Shown here: in pieces, positions 33,032 through 41,845 of the stretch
Layout: every line of letters starts with the position of its first letter
How positions within the stretch are numbered: position 1 is the first letter of the stretch
DNA from: Acidobacteriota bacterium
GTDB taxonomy: Bacteria > Acidobacteriota > Blastocatellia > Chloracidobacteriales > Chloracidobacteriaceae
Reading direction: 5' to 3'
Length of the DNA stretch: 45,909 bases
Assembly (NCBI GenBank): GCA_016208495.1
Contig: JACQXX010000006.1
Span: 1-45,909, forward strand
Notes under the pieces: generated by a model
What the model was told of the DNA's origin: nothing
Databases searched by the model: none
The model's input: the letters and a program-made list of their open reading frames with translations, nothing else
Program-made: the position numbers and the translations under genes

Positions 33032-34738
33032 ATGGTTTGGGCTCAAAAACTGTTATGGCTTGTGATGCTGGTTGCGATTGGTGGAGGGGCTTGTTTTCAT
33101 AATCTGAGCCAATCGGCCCAACCCGGCGACCCGAAAATATATCAATTCTCTTCGGAGCAAAAAAATCCAGCGACGATTCAACCTCACTCCGTTTCTCCCG
33201 GACCCTCAGAAAAAACACCACCATCTTCAGCCGGCATTATTTATATAATTTTCGATGCTTCGGGCTCAATGGCGGCAAAATTACCCGATAAGAGGTCACG
33301 AATTGATGCTGCCAAAGAAGTCCTCCACGGTTTTGTATCAAAAGATTTTTCAGGACATGAACTGGCGCTACGGGTGTATGGTCATCGCAAAAAAGAAGAT
33401 TGTACGGATTCAGAATTGCTCATCCCGATTGGCCCCCCAGAAAAGGTGGTCCAATCTTTCAAAACAATGATCCAACGGATTGTGCCATTGGGCAGAACGC
33501 CTATAACGTTTAGTCTGATCGAAGCCCTGAAAGATATCGGCGAAAGACAGGCGGAAATCATTTTAATTACAGATGGAATTGAGTCTTGCGAAGCTGATCC
33601 TTGCGCGTTGGTTCAGGAATGGCGCGCCAAAAACATTCAGGTAAAAGTACATGTTGTTGGGTTTGGGGTAGATGAAAAAGCGAAAAAAACGCTGGGATGT
33701 ATTTCCACCGCTGCTGGAACCCAGTTTCACGATGCCACAACCGCCCCAGCTCTGGCAGAGGAACTGGCAAAAATTCACCAAAAAACGGTCAAGCAAGGGT
33801 TTATTCTTAAAGGCCAGGACACCTCTGGCGTTGAACTATTGGTGAATGGCACCCTCTCTCAAAATAATATTGTCCGCTATCAAGTCAACTCCGCTGCCAA
33901 AGCACTGGTTGACGCTGGAGAATATGTGTTATCCGCTGGTGTGAAGACGGCAAATGGAAATCTTTATCAGCCTGTCATCCAACGGATCAAAATACTGGAA
34001 AATGAGACCACCACGGTTACCGTCACGGTTCCACTACCTCCGTCTGTGAAAGCCAGGTTTGCCCAAGGCCAGGAGGTCCAGCCTCATAATTTAATAGCGG
34101 CTTATCAAAACGGAAAAGAGGTATTCAAATTTCGGGCCATTGACAAAACCTATTTAGATGAAGGTACTTACGAATTTCAATCAAAAATCCCAGGTCAGGA
34201 TCTACCTCCAGTCACTGAAACATTCGGCCCAGGCGATCACAAAGAGATTCTCTTTCAGCTTATTCAAACGGTGAAAGTCTTTTTCAAGATGGTTGCCGCT
34301 GGTTCTGAGGTTGTATTTCGAGACAATATGGAGTTATGGCAGGGAAATCAGAAAATCTATGAAGTACACTCCGTGAACGGTGCAACGGTGACACCAGGGA
34401 TTTATGAACTCCATCTCCTCAACAAATTAGTGCCCCATGTCTCGCCAGGGGTGACCATTTCCAACCAGGAATCCCAGCACCTCACCATTTCTGTTCCGGT
34501 CGGATATATCACGTTTGCCTACCAAAAAGCAGATGGAAGCCCTGATAAAAAAGACCGCTGTTTTGTCAGCACTGGATCGGGACAGGAGCGGATCCACAAA
34601 CTTTCAAACGAAAAACATCCGATTCTTCCTGGACGCTATCGGGTTGATGGCTGGAGCCATAAAGGAAGCTATGCTCCGGTATTCTTCGAAATCGCAACAG
34701 GTGAAGACAAGACTGTTTATTTACGGTCAACCAATTAA
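33032..34738 (+). CDS. exported von Willebrand factor A domain protein
   Basis: The 568-residue protein has a signal sequence (MVWAQKLLWLVMLVAIGGGAC, possibly a weak lipobox before C21). Its VWA domain covers about residues 68-245. The MIDAS metal site is visible: DASGSM (D75, S77, S79), the Thr in GRTPITFSLIEAL, and the Asp in ILITDGIESC. The rest repeats beta-sandwich-like modules (LAAGEYVLSAG-type, LDEGTYEFQSK, TPGIYELHL, LPGRYRVDG). Each ends in a Y-x-L/V pattern, suggesting about four Ig-like repeats. VWA proteins bind ligands through Mg2+. AAGGGG precedes the ATG. Function unknown; it is followed by a small secreted protein on the same strand. Confidence 0.87.
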   Translation: MVWAQKLLWLVMLVAIGGGACFHNLSQSAQPGDPKIYQFSSEQKNPATIQPHSVSPGPSEKTPPSSAGIIYIIFDASGSMAAKLPDKRSRIDAAKEVLHGFVSKDFSGHELALRVYGHRKKEDCTDSELLIPIGPPEKVVQSFKTMIQRIVPLGRTPITFSLIEALKDIGERQAEIILITDGIESCEADPCALVQEWRAKNIQVKVHVVGFGVDEKAKKTLGCISTAAGTQFHDATTAPALAEELAKIHQKTVKQGFILKGQDTSGVELLVNGTLSQNNIVRYQVNSAAKALVDAGEYVLSAGVKTANGNLYQPVIQRIKILENETTTVTVTVPLPPSVKARFAQGQEVQPHNLIAAYQNGKEVFKFRAIDKTYLDEGTYEFQSKIPGQDLPPVTETFGPGDHKEILFQLIQTVKVFFKMVAAGSEVVFRDNMELWQGNQKIYEVHSVNGATVTPGIYELHLLNKLVPHVSPGVTISNQESQHLTISVPVGYITFAYQKADGSPDKKDRCFVSTGSGQERIHKLSNEKHPILPGRYRVDGWSHKGSYAPVFFEIATGEDKTVYLRSTN

Positions 34739-34862
34739 TCCAAGTTCGGATTCAGAATTTACAGCCGTGGTAAACCCTGATTTATCAATTAGTTAAATCA
34801 TCACTCAACCAATTAACCGATTTGAGGGCCTTACAATCCCATTCTAGCAATTAAGGAGAAGT

Positions 34863-35231
34863 ATGAAAAATTCAAATGAACCGAATCGAACCCGACGGTC
34901 TTTGTTGAACTGCCTTTTTTGGGCTGTTCCTGTGAGTCTTATGTTTCCAGCTCTGGTACTGGCAGCATCAATAACACTGACAAAAGGCGCTAAAACAAAT
35001 GGGTATGAAGTCAAAGGGACATCAGGGGGCTGGTATTTGTATGCTAAAGGTACCCACCCCGAAAAAGGCGCTCATCTCAATGGCACTTATGAAATAACCG
35101 TTTGTTTAAAGGATGGAACTACGGTTACCGAAAAAGTTGAGTTTACTGATGGAAATTCAAAAGGTGTAAAAATTGGTGGTCGAAACTCAGCCGAGCCCGA
35201 AATTAAGGAAGTCACCGTTGACGTTCCCTAA
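34863..35231 (+). CDS. small secreted beta-rich protein, unknown
   Basis: The 122-residue protein has a signal peptide of about 35 residues (RRSLLNCLFWAVPVSLMFPALVLA). The mature part is Gly/Thr/Lys-rich and beta-like (GGWYLYAKGTHPEKGAHLNGTYEITVCLKDGTTV). A strong ribosome site, TAAGGAGAAG, lies directly upstream of the ATG. I recognise no family. It follows the VWA gene after 124 bp and may be co-transcribed. It ends 12 bp from the convergent DUF58 gene. Confidence 0.75.
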   Translation: MKNSNEPNRTRRSLLNCLFWAVPVSLMFPALVLAASITLTKGAKTNGYEVKGTSGGWYLYAKGTHPEKGAHLNGTYEITVCLKDGTTVTEKVEFTDGNSKGVKIGGRNSAEPEIKEVTVDVP

Positions 35232-35243
35232 ATCGTCACCGCA

Positions 35244-36500
35244 TCACAATCCACTCGATTGAAGATGAACAAATTCTTGAGTGTCAAACCCTCCTGGGGT
35301 TGGAAATGAGTCCTGATCTGACACCAAAATGACTCGAATGCCAACCCCAACCGCTTTCAACTGATTGATAAATGCCGCCCGTTGCTCATTCCAGGTCAAC
35401 AAGACCACAACAATGGCGGTCAGTTTGGCCGCTTCGGCCAGTAACTCATTCCACAAGGTTTTCCAGTCAACGTCAGGTGTTGGTTCAAGACAGGCCAGAA
35501 TTTCCAGAATGTTTTCAAAATGGGCAATCGCCCGGCCTGACTGGAAGTGATAAACCGTCGTGCCAACCGCGAAAATGTCAATGAGGTATTCCTGGCGGGA
35601 AAGAAATTCCGCGATGGCAGCCGTTTTGGAGACAGCAGCTTCAAAAACATGGTCTGAGAAACCCGAAGGGACTTCGGTATCCACAATCACAGCCAGACGC
35701 ACAAAATATTCTTCATGAAATTGTTTGACGACCGGTTTTCCCAACCGGGCCCAGGATGACCAGTGAATATGCCGCAAGTTGTCTCCGGTGCGATATTCCC
35801 GCGTGCCCATAAACTCAGGCGATTCACCAACATTGGAAGAAACCAGAAAACCGCCCGGCTGATACCGCCGCCCCTCGGGCACCTGAAATTCATCAAGCAA
35901 CTCAAATTTGGGATACACCAAAAACGTTGACTCCTGCCGACACCGAAGCAGACCCCGACAAATTCCAAAGGGATAGGCTGAACCACCACACAGATATTTC
36001 AGGGTATAACTTCCCCGTTTCTCACACTTCAGATGCACTTCAACTCGAACTGTTTCTCCCGGTTCAATTCGCTCAATCAGAACCGGAGCCGCTTCCGAAG
36101 GCGATTGAATGAATTCAGGAAGCACCAGTTCCATTACTTCAATTCCCAGAGCCGGTTTCGCAGACCGATTTTCGGCTTCGACCACGATCACCACGTCTTT
36201 GCCCGCAGTGGTTGGGACAATTGGCCGACGTCTGAAAAACACCTTTGATTTGTGAAAGTAAGCCACGACACAGGCAGTGGTGAAAAGGCCAATCAAAAAC
36301 GACGCCGCCGCATAAATCATTGGAATGAGTGTCAAATCCGCATCTCGCCCGGCAGCCAAACCGCCTCCGATCACAGTCACTAACCCCAGGACCCACCCTG
36401 TGGGCGTCAAATACCCTCGAACCACAAGCTCAGCCAGATTCACCAGTTTTGACCGGCGCAAGGTACGATTTTTGGTCGGGTTCGCTTTCGGTTTCCTCAT
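35244..36500 (-). CDS. DUF58 protein, partner of MoxR
   Basis: The 418-residue protein has two membrane helices in the first 90 residues (GWVLGLVTVIGGGLAAG, IPMIYAAASFLIGLFTTACVVAYF). A beta-sandwich follows at about 95-200. The DUF58 signature is FMGTREYRTGDNLRHIHWSSWARLGKPVVKQF, near residues 233-265. A VWA-like C-terminal part starts around 270 (LAVIVDTEVPS). DUF58 proteins are membrane partners of MoxR AAA ATPases. The start overlaps the moxR stop by four bases (ATGA), so they are translationally coupled. No third component such as a transglutaminase or further VWA protein follows on this strand, though a separate VWA gene lies just beyond in the opposite direction. Confidence 0.9.
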   Translation of the reverse strand: MRKPKANPTKNRTLRRSKLVNLAELVVRGYLTPTGWVLGLVTVIGGGLAAGRDADLTLIPMIYAAASFLIGLFTTACVVAYFHKSKVFFRRRPIVPTTAGKDVVIVVEAENRSAKPALGIEVMELVLPEFIQSPSEAAPVLIERIEPGETVRVEVHLKCEKRGSYTLKYLCGGSAYPFGICRGLLRCRQESTFLVYPKFELLDEFQVPEGRRYQPGGFLVSSNVGESPEFMGTREYRTGDNLRHIHWSSWARLGKPVVKQFHEEYFVRLAVIVDTEVPSGFSDHVFEAAVSKTAAIAEFLSRQEYLIDIFAVGTTVYHFQSGRAIAHFENILEILACLEPTPDVDWKTLWNELLAEAAKLTAIVVVLLTWNEQRAAFINQLKAVGVGIRVILVSDQDSFPTPGGFDTQEFVHLQSSGL

Positions 36501-37438
36501 CGTGGAACTCGCACGGTACTCAGAATTTCAGTGATGACCGTGTCTTTGTGGATGCCTGCATATTTTGACTTCATATCCAGCACCAGCCGGTGAGCCAGGA
36601 CTGGGACTGCCAGCTTTTTCAAATCATCAGGCAAAACGTAAAGACGACCGTTCATAAATGCCAGTGCCCGGACAGTCGCCAGGAAGGCAATGGCACCGCG
36701 TGGGGAAACTCCGAACTTGACCGCCTGATGCGACCGGGTGGCATCCACCAGGGCCAGCAAATAATCAGCGACGGAGTTTTCAATCTCGACCTTATTCGCA
36801 AGTGCTTGAATCAGGAGCAGTTCCTCAAGCGACATGGCCGGTGTCAATTCATCCAGTTTTGCCGTTCCGCCGTCTCCCAGCATGATGGATTTGAGTTCGC
36901 TGGTGGTTGGGTAGCCGAGCGACAATTGCATACAAAACCGGTCAAGCTGGGCTTCTGGAAGTGGATAGGTTCCATGCGAATCAACCGGATTTTGGGTGGC
37001 AATCACCACAAACGGGGGTTCTAATCGAATTGATTTTCCATCAATCGAAATTTGTTTTTCCCCCATGGCTTCAAGCAAGGCAGATTGGGTGCGTGGTGAA
37101 GCCCGGTTGATTTCGTCAGCCAGTATCACATTGGCAAATAACGGCCCCGGGTTGAAGTGAAACTGACCGTCTTTCTGGTTATAAATCGAACCGCCAACAA
37201 TGTCGGTCGGCAATAAATCTGGGGTAAATTGAATACGACTGACCTTGCCGCCGACGGAAGCCGCCAGTGCCTTGACCAGGGTGGTTTTCCCAACGCCAGG
37301 AATATCTTCCAACAGCAGATGCCCACCGCTGATTAAAGCCGCCAGCACATAATCAATCTGCTTTTGTTTTCCAATGATGACCCGGCATAGGTTCTCACGG
37401 ACTTTGGCAATTAACTCAACAGCGTGTGTGGTTTGCAA
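36497..37438 (-). CDS. MoxR-family AAA+ ATPase
   Basis: The 313-residue AAA+ ATPase has Walker A (GVGKTTLVKA near residue 46), Walker B (VILADEINRASPRTQSALLEAMGEKQ near 108, with the MoxR-type ALLEAM), sensor 1 (VVIATQNPVDSHGTYPLPEAQLDRF) and an arginine finger region. MoxR ATPases act as chaperones that help assemble metalloenzymes or complexes with VWA proteins. The start is TTG 37438, with AGGAG about 9 bases upstream, so an unusual start codon is well supported. It is followed by the overlapping DUF58 gene. Confidence 0.93.
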   Translation of the reverse strand: MQTTHAVELIAKVRENLCRVIIGKQKQIDYVLAALISGGHLLLEDIPGVGKTTLVKALAASVGGKVSRIQFTPDLLPTDIVGGSIYNQKDGQFHFNPGPLFANVILADEINRASPRTQSALLEAMGEKQISIDGKSIRLEPPFVVIATQNPVDSHGTYPLPEAQLDRFCMQLSLGYPTTSELKSIMLGDGGTAKLDELTPAMSLEELLLIQALANKVEIENSVADYLLALVDATRSHQAVKFGVSPRGAIAFLATVRALAFMNGRLYVLPDDLKKLAVPVLAHRLVLDMKSKYAGIHKDTVITEILSTVRVPR

Positions 37439-37472
37439 GCACTTTGCTCCTGCTTTTCATCATTAGGGCCTG

Positions 37473-37685
37473 GTACAAGTCCCCATAAAAGGGGGATGAA
37501 ATTCGACCACTCGATGAAAGAAAAATTGGTTTTCGCCCGGATGGGCGATGGAAAATAGCCGGTGGCAAGTGTCGCTTTGGACACGCAGCCACCGGACAGA
37601 GTCACCATCACGGGTTCGCGCCCGGATGGGCGAAAGCCAATTCGAAATCACCGAAATTCCATCCCCCATTTATGGGAACTTGTAC
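37473..37685. mobile_element. 213-bp palindromic MITE-like element
   Basis: The ends are long inverted repeats. The left starts GTACAAGTCCCCATAAAAGG at 37473; the right, read in reverse complement from 37685, starts GTACAAGTTCCCATAAATGG (about 24 of the first 27 bases agree by eye). Inside, the self-complementary CGCCCGGATGGGCGA occurs at 37534-37548 and 37619-37633. CCGGTGGC (37559-37566) pairs with GCCACCGG around a central GTGTC/GACAC hairpin. There is no gene. The structure could form a multi-stem cruciform or RNA. Confidence 0.75.
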
Positions 37686-37709
37686 TGAGGGCTTGGGGCT
37701 GAAGACAAC

Positions 37710-37780
37710 GGGCTCAGGGCTTGGGGCTCAGGGCTGAAGAACTGGTTTTATTTCATCCCTCATCCTTCATCCCTCATCCC
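37710..37780. repeat. heptamer arrays GGGCTCA/GGGCTTG x4 and TCATCCC x4
   Basis: GGGCTCA, GGGCTTG, GGGCTCA, GGGCTGA fill 37710-37737. TCATCCC, TCATCCT, TCATCCC, TCATCCC fill 37753-37780, the reverse complement of the GGGATGA array at 8232-8259 with its variant unit also third. A shorter GGGCTTG GGGCTGA pair lies at about 37689-37702, and TTCAGCCC recurs three times between 37805 and 37842. With the MITE-like element these fill the gap between moxR and the hopene cyclase. Confidence 0.85.
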
Positions 37781-37842
37781 TTTCTGTGCCCCGAGTCTTC
37801 GAGCCTTCAGCCCAACTTCTTCAGCCCGATGGTCTTTCAGCC

Positions 37843-39756
37843 CTACTTCGTCTTATGCAAATATCGCCCTAAAGCCATCAATGGGAAGAAGTTCCGGTAA
37901 AAGTGATAGTTGATGTAGAAGTGGCATGGAAAACCCGTGCCGGTAAATTCATCTTCCGACCAGTTCCCGGCTTCATTTTGGGTGCGAATCAGGTATTCAA
38001 TTCCCCGTTTGACCGCATCGGAGTGGCCTTCATCTCCAGCAATTAACCCCATCAAGGCCCAGGCAGTTTGCGACGCCGTGCTTTTGCCTTCGCCCATGAG
38101 ATTTCGATCTTTATAGGAATCACAGCTTTCGCCCCATCCGCCATCTTCATTTTGATGGGCATACAGCCATTGAATCCCACGCATGAGAAAGGTTTCACGT
38201 GGGTCAATTCCAATTTGGACGGCTCCGTTGATGACGCCGCTCGTGCCGTAGATGTAATTCACCCCCCAGCGACCAAACCAGCACCCTTCGGATTCCTGCT
38301 CCGATTTGAGGAATTGAATGGCTCGATCAATCACTCGTTGATCGGTTTTGTATTTGGTGCGTCCCAGCATTTCCAATACACGTCCGGTGAGATCGGAAGT
38401 GCATGGATCAATCATGGCCTTTAAGTCACCATAGGGAATCTGGTTCAACAAATCCAGGTCGTTATCAACGTCAAATGCCGCCCAACCGCCTTTTTTGCAT
38501 TGCATGCTGAGCACCCATTCCTGGGCACGCCGGATTGATTCCTGTTTGCGTTTTTCGTTCGGCAATTTGAGCCGGTCAAGCGCCATAATGATGACGGCGG
38601 TGTCGTCTACGTCAGGGTAAAAATCATTAAAAAACTCAAATGCCCAACCGCCGGGCTGCCCAGTTTTATTTTTGATGGCCCAATCGCCTTTGCGCAAAAT
38701 CTGTTTTGAAATTAACCATTCCCCAGCCTTGACCAGGGCCGGATGGTCAGCGGGCATTCCAGTATCGAGCAACCCAATCAGCATGAGCCCAGTATCCCAA
38801 ACTGGCGATACACAGGGCTGGATGTGGAATTCGTCGTCTGTTTCAATTCCAAACCGGTCAATCGCTTCCAGTCCTTTTCGCACCACATCGTGCGTTACCG
38901 GATAGCCCAATACGTGGAACGCCAGCAATGAATTCAACATCGCCGGAATGATTCCCGCCCAATCGCCAGGCTCATCCTGATGCTCCAGTACCCACTGTTC
39001 GGCGTGCTTGAGCGCCTTTTCCCGAAGTGGGACAAATCCTATCTTTTCAGCGAATTTAAACAACTTGTCGAGTTGGACAAAGGTGTTCCCAATCGAAAAG
39101 AACCCATCCTCACACGGCAGCGAAAGGTCGGCAGCTTCACGCCCACCAACATACAACTCATCAAGGAGGCCATTCGATGTGGGCCAAACTGGTTTCTTAT
39201 CACACACAATCAGTAACGGAACGGTACTGCTCCGCGCCCAGCTTGCCATTTCATAAATGGTGAACGGAAACCATTCCGGAAATTCCATAATCCAGGCTGG
39301 CAGCGTTGGAATCCCCTTCCAATCAAAGGCACCAAATAAGGCCAGATGGAGCTTGGTGAAAATCCGGGTTTTGGTAACCCCGCCCCGATCCAGGATAAAT
39401 GTTCGGGCACGCTGCATTCGAGGATCTTCGATTGATACTCCTAACAATTTCAAAGCAAAGTAAGCTTCGACTGTCGTGCTGAGCTCCCCACCGTCGCCAT
39501 AAAACAATTCCCAGCCACCGTGTTCCCTTTGGCGATTCAATAAATAAGGAATGACCTTCCGCAAAGGCCGATTGGCCCCGGTACCCAGAATGGTGTGCAA
39601 CATGACATATTCGGCGGTCAAGGTGACATTTGCTTCCAGTTCAGCCCACCAGTAACCTTCCGGGTATTGCTGACTGAGCGTGTACTGCTGTGCTTTTTCG
39701 ATTGCCTTCGCCAGGGCGGATGTTTCAACGGCAATGGCAGTTTTCGCAAAACTCAT
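37843..39756 (-). CDS. shc: squalene-hopene cyclase
   Basis: The 637-residue protein has the expected length. It has the catalytic acid motif DVDDTA (D382, D384, D385) that protonates squalene, and many QW repeats (for example QREHGGWELFYGDG, QPGGWAFEF, CKKGGWAAFD, ESEGCWFGRWGVNYIYGT, QNEDGGWGESC). The enzyme converts squalene to hopene at the inner membrane, the entry to hopanoid lipids. GAGAGG precedes the ATG, 11 bases away. No other squalene or hopanoid gene is in the window. It could act on other polyprenes, but the complete motif set favours squalene. Confidence 0.95.
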   Translation of the reverse strand: MSFAKTAIAVETSALAKAIEKAQQYTLSQQYPEGYWWAELEANVTLTAEYVMLHTILGTGANRPLRKVIPYLLNRQREHGGWELFYGDGGELSTTVEAYFALKLLGVSIEDPRMQRARTFILDRGGVTKTRIFTKLHLALFGAFDWKGIPTLPAWIMEFPEWFPFTIYEMASWARSSTVPLLIVCDKKPVWPTSNGLLDELYVGGREAADLSLPCEDGFFSIGNTFVQLDKLFKFAEKIGFVPLREKALKHAEQWVLEHQDEPGDWAGIIPAMLNSLLAFHVLGYPVTHDVVRKGLEAIDRFGIETDDEFHIQPCVSPVWDTGLMLIGLLDTGMPADHPALVKAGEWLISKQILRKGDWAIKNKTGQPGGWAFEFFNDFYPDVDDTAVIIMALDRLKLPNEKRKQESIRRAQEWVLSMQCKKGGWAAFDVDNDLDLLNQIPYGDLKAMIDPCTSDLTGRVLEMLGRTKYKTDQRVIDRAIQFLKSEQESEGCWFGRWGVNYIYGTSGVINGAVQIGIDPRETFLMRGIQWLYAHQNEDGGWGESCDSYKDRNLMGEGKSTASQTAWALMGLIAGDEGHSDAVKRGIEYLIRTQNEAGNWSEDEFTGTGFPCHFYINYHFYRNFFPLMALGRYLHKTK

Positions 39757-39982
39757 GGATATTCAACCTCTCATTACCAGTCGGCTGTCAGAAGTCAGTA
39801 GTTTGCTAAGTGATTTTCTTTGAGTTACTTAGCCAGCTACGAATAGAAAATGGCGAATTGAGACTGGCATGACACTTTCTTAAATGTTTCGGAATTGGGC
39901 GTCTGAATCAGACAAAAGATGCTGGATAATAGGCGAATGGGGAATTTATTCAAAGGTCTCGTGGCAATTGGCGGGTTAGATC

Positions 39983-40108
39983 ATGAAAAACAGTACCGAG
40001 TTCAAGCTTCAGCTTACCGATGTCTCAATTATCGAGCAACTCAAATCTCTTCAAAAACTTACCAGGAAGGAAGCATCCATTTTTCGCAAGCGAAAGCTTG
40101 TATTCTGA
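39983..40108 (+). CDS. possible 41-residue ORF, antitoxin-like
   Basis: The ORF reads MKNSTEFKLQLTDVSIIEQL followed by KSLQKLTRKEASIFRKRKLVF. It resembles the start of a ribbon-helix-helix-like or short helical protein (a KLQL strand, then a helix), but it is too short for a complete domain. GGCGGG lies about 7 bases upstream. A CAAGC-GAAA-GCTTG hairpin at 40087-40100 overlaps its end, 6 bases before the stop. It could be a real small protein or a gene remnant. The surrounding 358-bp gap (39757-40114) shows nothing else that I can support. Confidence 0.3.
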   Translation: MKNSTEFKLQLTDVSIIEQLKSLQKLTRKEASIFRKRKLVF

Positions 40109-40114
40109 ACAGTA

Positions 40115-40969
40115 TCAAAACTGGTTCAGGAATTTCTGGAGTGGTTGCAGGGTGGTTTCACCCCAAAAATCATTATGCCCCAGATGGTCCACATAAAATT
40201 CAGTCACGGGAGCCTGGGCTTTTTGGGCTAACTGGTGCGTCATCGTGAACGGAATCACATCATCCCGCTTCCCGTGTCCAAACAAAATCGGGCATTTGAC
40301 ATGCTGGATTTTCCCGATACTTTCAAACCGGTGCTTGAGCAGCATTGAGACCGGCACGACCGGATAGCTGGCCTTTCCCATCTCCACCATGCTGGTGTAG
40401 GCACTAAAAGTAATCAGCCCGGCGAGTGGTTTGCGGGCAGCCAGGTCAACCGCGACTCCAGACCCAAGTGACCGGCCAAGAGCAATAATTTTCGTTTGAT
40501 CAATATCCGTTCGCGAACGCAGATGGTCATAGACAGCATCCGCCGCAGTATAACAGCCTTGTTCTGAAGGAGTTCCGGAACTCAGGCCGTACCCGAGATA
40601 ATCCGGAACAATCATATTGACGCCCAACCGGCGGTACTCGCCAAATTCATATAAGGCATCCTGGAGACACATGCCATTGCCATAAAAATAGATCAAGGTT
40701 GGGCATTGCTTCGCGTCGGGGTGGATCTTGCCGTCCGGGGTTAGCGCTTTCCCAAACAGGGCAGCCACGGTATCCCTGGATGGCGTCTGAAGGGAGAGAA
40801 GTTCCTCACCTTCCCCAGGCTTCACTTGAGCATATGTCGTTCCCTGGTTGGTTTTTCCAGGAAACATCAGCCATTCTTGTCCAAGGTACAACAGGACTAA
40901 CAAACCGATATACCCGGCTGCGACGACAACCAGCGAGATTTTCAGTAAAACAAGCATTTTCTGTTTCAA
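40115..40969 (-). CDS. membrane-anchored alpha/beta hydrolase
   Basis: The 284-residue protein begins with a membrane helix or signal anchor (LLKISLVVVAAGYIGLLVLLYLG). The hydrolase fold has oxyanion-region YFYGNG, nucleophile Ser in GRSLGSGVAVDLA (near residue 168), acid Asp in GHGKRDDVIP (near 230) and His in VDHLGHNDFW (near 262). It resembles the BEM46/ABHD13-17-like group of serine hydrolases, which include thioesterases and lipases. Substrate unknown. The complete triad suggests an active enzyme on the inner membrane. Confidence 0.85.
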   Translation of the reverse strand: MKQKMLVLLKISLVVVAAGYIGLLVLLYLGQEWLMFPGKTNQGTTYAQVKPGEGEELLSLQTPSRDTVAALFGKALTPDGKIHPDAKQCPTLIYFYGNGMCLQDALYEFGEYRRLGVNMIVPDYLGYGLSSGTPSEQGCYTAADAVYDHLRSRTDIDQTKIIALGRSLGSGVAVDLAARKPLAGLITFSAYTSMVEMGKASYPVVPVSMLLKHRFESIGKIQHVKCPILFGHGKRDDVIPFTMTHQLAQKAQAPVTEFYVDHLGHNDFWGETTLQPLQKFLNQF

Positions 40970-41320
40970 GGCAAGCTATTGAGTGGACTATGAAAGAATT
41001 TGTTAAGTCTGGTGGCTAAGGGGGTTAGGTCTTGTTTTTTGTGTTACCTGAAAATTACTCCGTTTGACGAACAGAAATCAAGAAATGTCGGCCAAAGCCC
41101 TGCAAGAACAATGTAAAATGGTCACCACTCACAGGCTATTTTCCTATTTTGGCGCTTATGGAATGTTCCCATGGGTGGCGCTGACGCTGACCCACAGCTT
41201 TTTGGAGGTATCCTGTGCCGGGATGCACGGTTCAGATTGAATGTTCAGAAGCATCCCAAATTTGAGTGAATGGTAAGTCTTTTGTTTGCAAGGAATGATT
41301 TTGTCAATTCCTCTTTGCAA
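40970..41320. other. 351-bp gap with no gene recognised
   Basis: The gap separates the alpha/beta hydrolase start from the end of the next minus-strand gene. A short phrase around 41160-41200 (CCCATGGGTGGCGCTGACGC) is GC-rich compared with its surroundings, and no ORF, hairpin or array stands out. I see nothing annotatable. Confidence 0.5.
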
Positions 41321-41797
41321 TCATTTGGGCTGGGAAGGAAGTGGTTTTCGCTGGTAGACGGTTGCTGACTGACCCACGAGTGTGTGTTCGTCTTCGGTCA
41401 GAATCAGCAATCCACTCACGGTGTCAAAGGGTAAATTGACCAGGTTGACGCCACCCATCAATACCTTTCCCTGTTTCGGGTCTGGGTCCTCATCTAAAAT
41501 CACAGTATGACTTTCAGCCTCTTCGGCATACACTTTGCCGTTCTGGTCAACCCAGACTCCCAAAATGAACATTCGCCCGCCTGGAATTTGTTGAGCCTTG
41601 ATTGCATCAGCGATTTTATGGGCGGCAGCCTGGTATTCATTTGTCGAAATCACAGCGCCTGAGGCCGTAGTTATCATTTTCAAGCTCGCGTCGGGGTGGG
41701 TCAGAATGTAAATGCCTACCGATAAGGCAAGCAGGTCACCTACCACAAAATAAACTGCCAGCGAGATCAATTTCTTTTTTGAAACTTTGATTTGCAT
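41321..41797 (-). CDS. small membrane-anchored protein, unknown
   Basis: The 158-residue protein has one N-terminal hydrophobic helix (KKLISLAVYFVVGDLLALSVGIYIL) and a soluble part. The latter has an alpha-helical middle (YQAAAHKIADAIKAQQIPGG) and beta strands (RMFILGVWVDQNGKVYAEEAESHTVIL). No family is recognised. AAGGA lies about 9 bases before the ATG. It follows the beta-helix gene by 48 bp on the same strand, so it may belong to that run. Confidence 0.75.
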   Translation of the reverse strand: MQIKVSKKKLISLAVYFVVGDLLALSVGIYILTHPDASLKMITTASGAVISTNEYQAAAHKIADAIKAQQIPGGRMFILGVWVDQNGKVYAEEAESHTVILDEDPDPKQGKVLMGGVNLVNLPFDTVSGLLILTEDEHTLVGQSATVYQRKPLPSQPK

Positions 41798-41845
41798 GTT
41801 CTATCCTTTTTTTCCGGGGGAGCACGCAAAGCCGTGCGGGCGCCG

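Noticed and set aside
8232-37780. CRISPR array
   Set aside because: Repeats are contiguous 7-9 bp units without spacers, and no cas gene is present.
39919-40248. 109-residue plus-strand ORF across the 3' end of the alpha/beta hydrolase
   Set aside because: Overlaps the hydrolase antisense with no domain signal.
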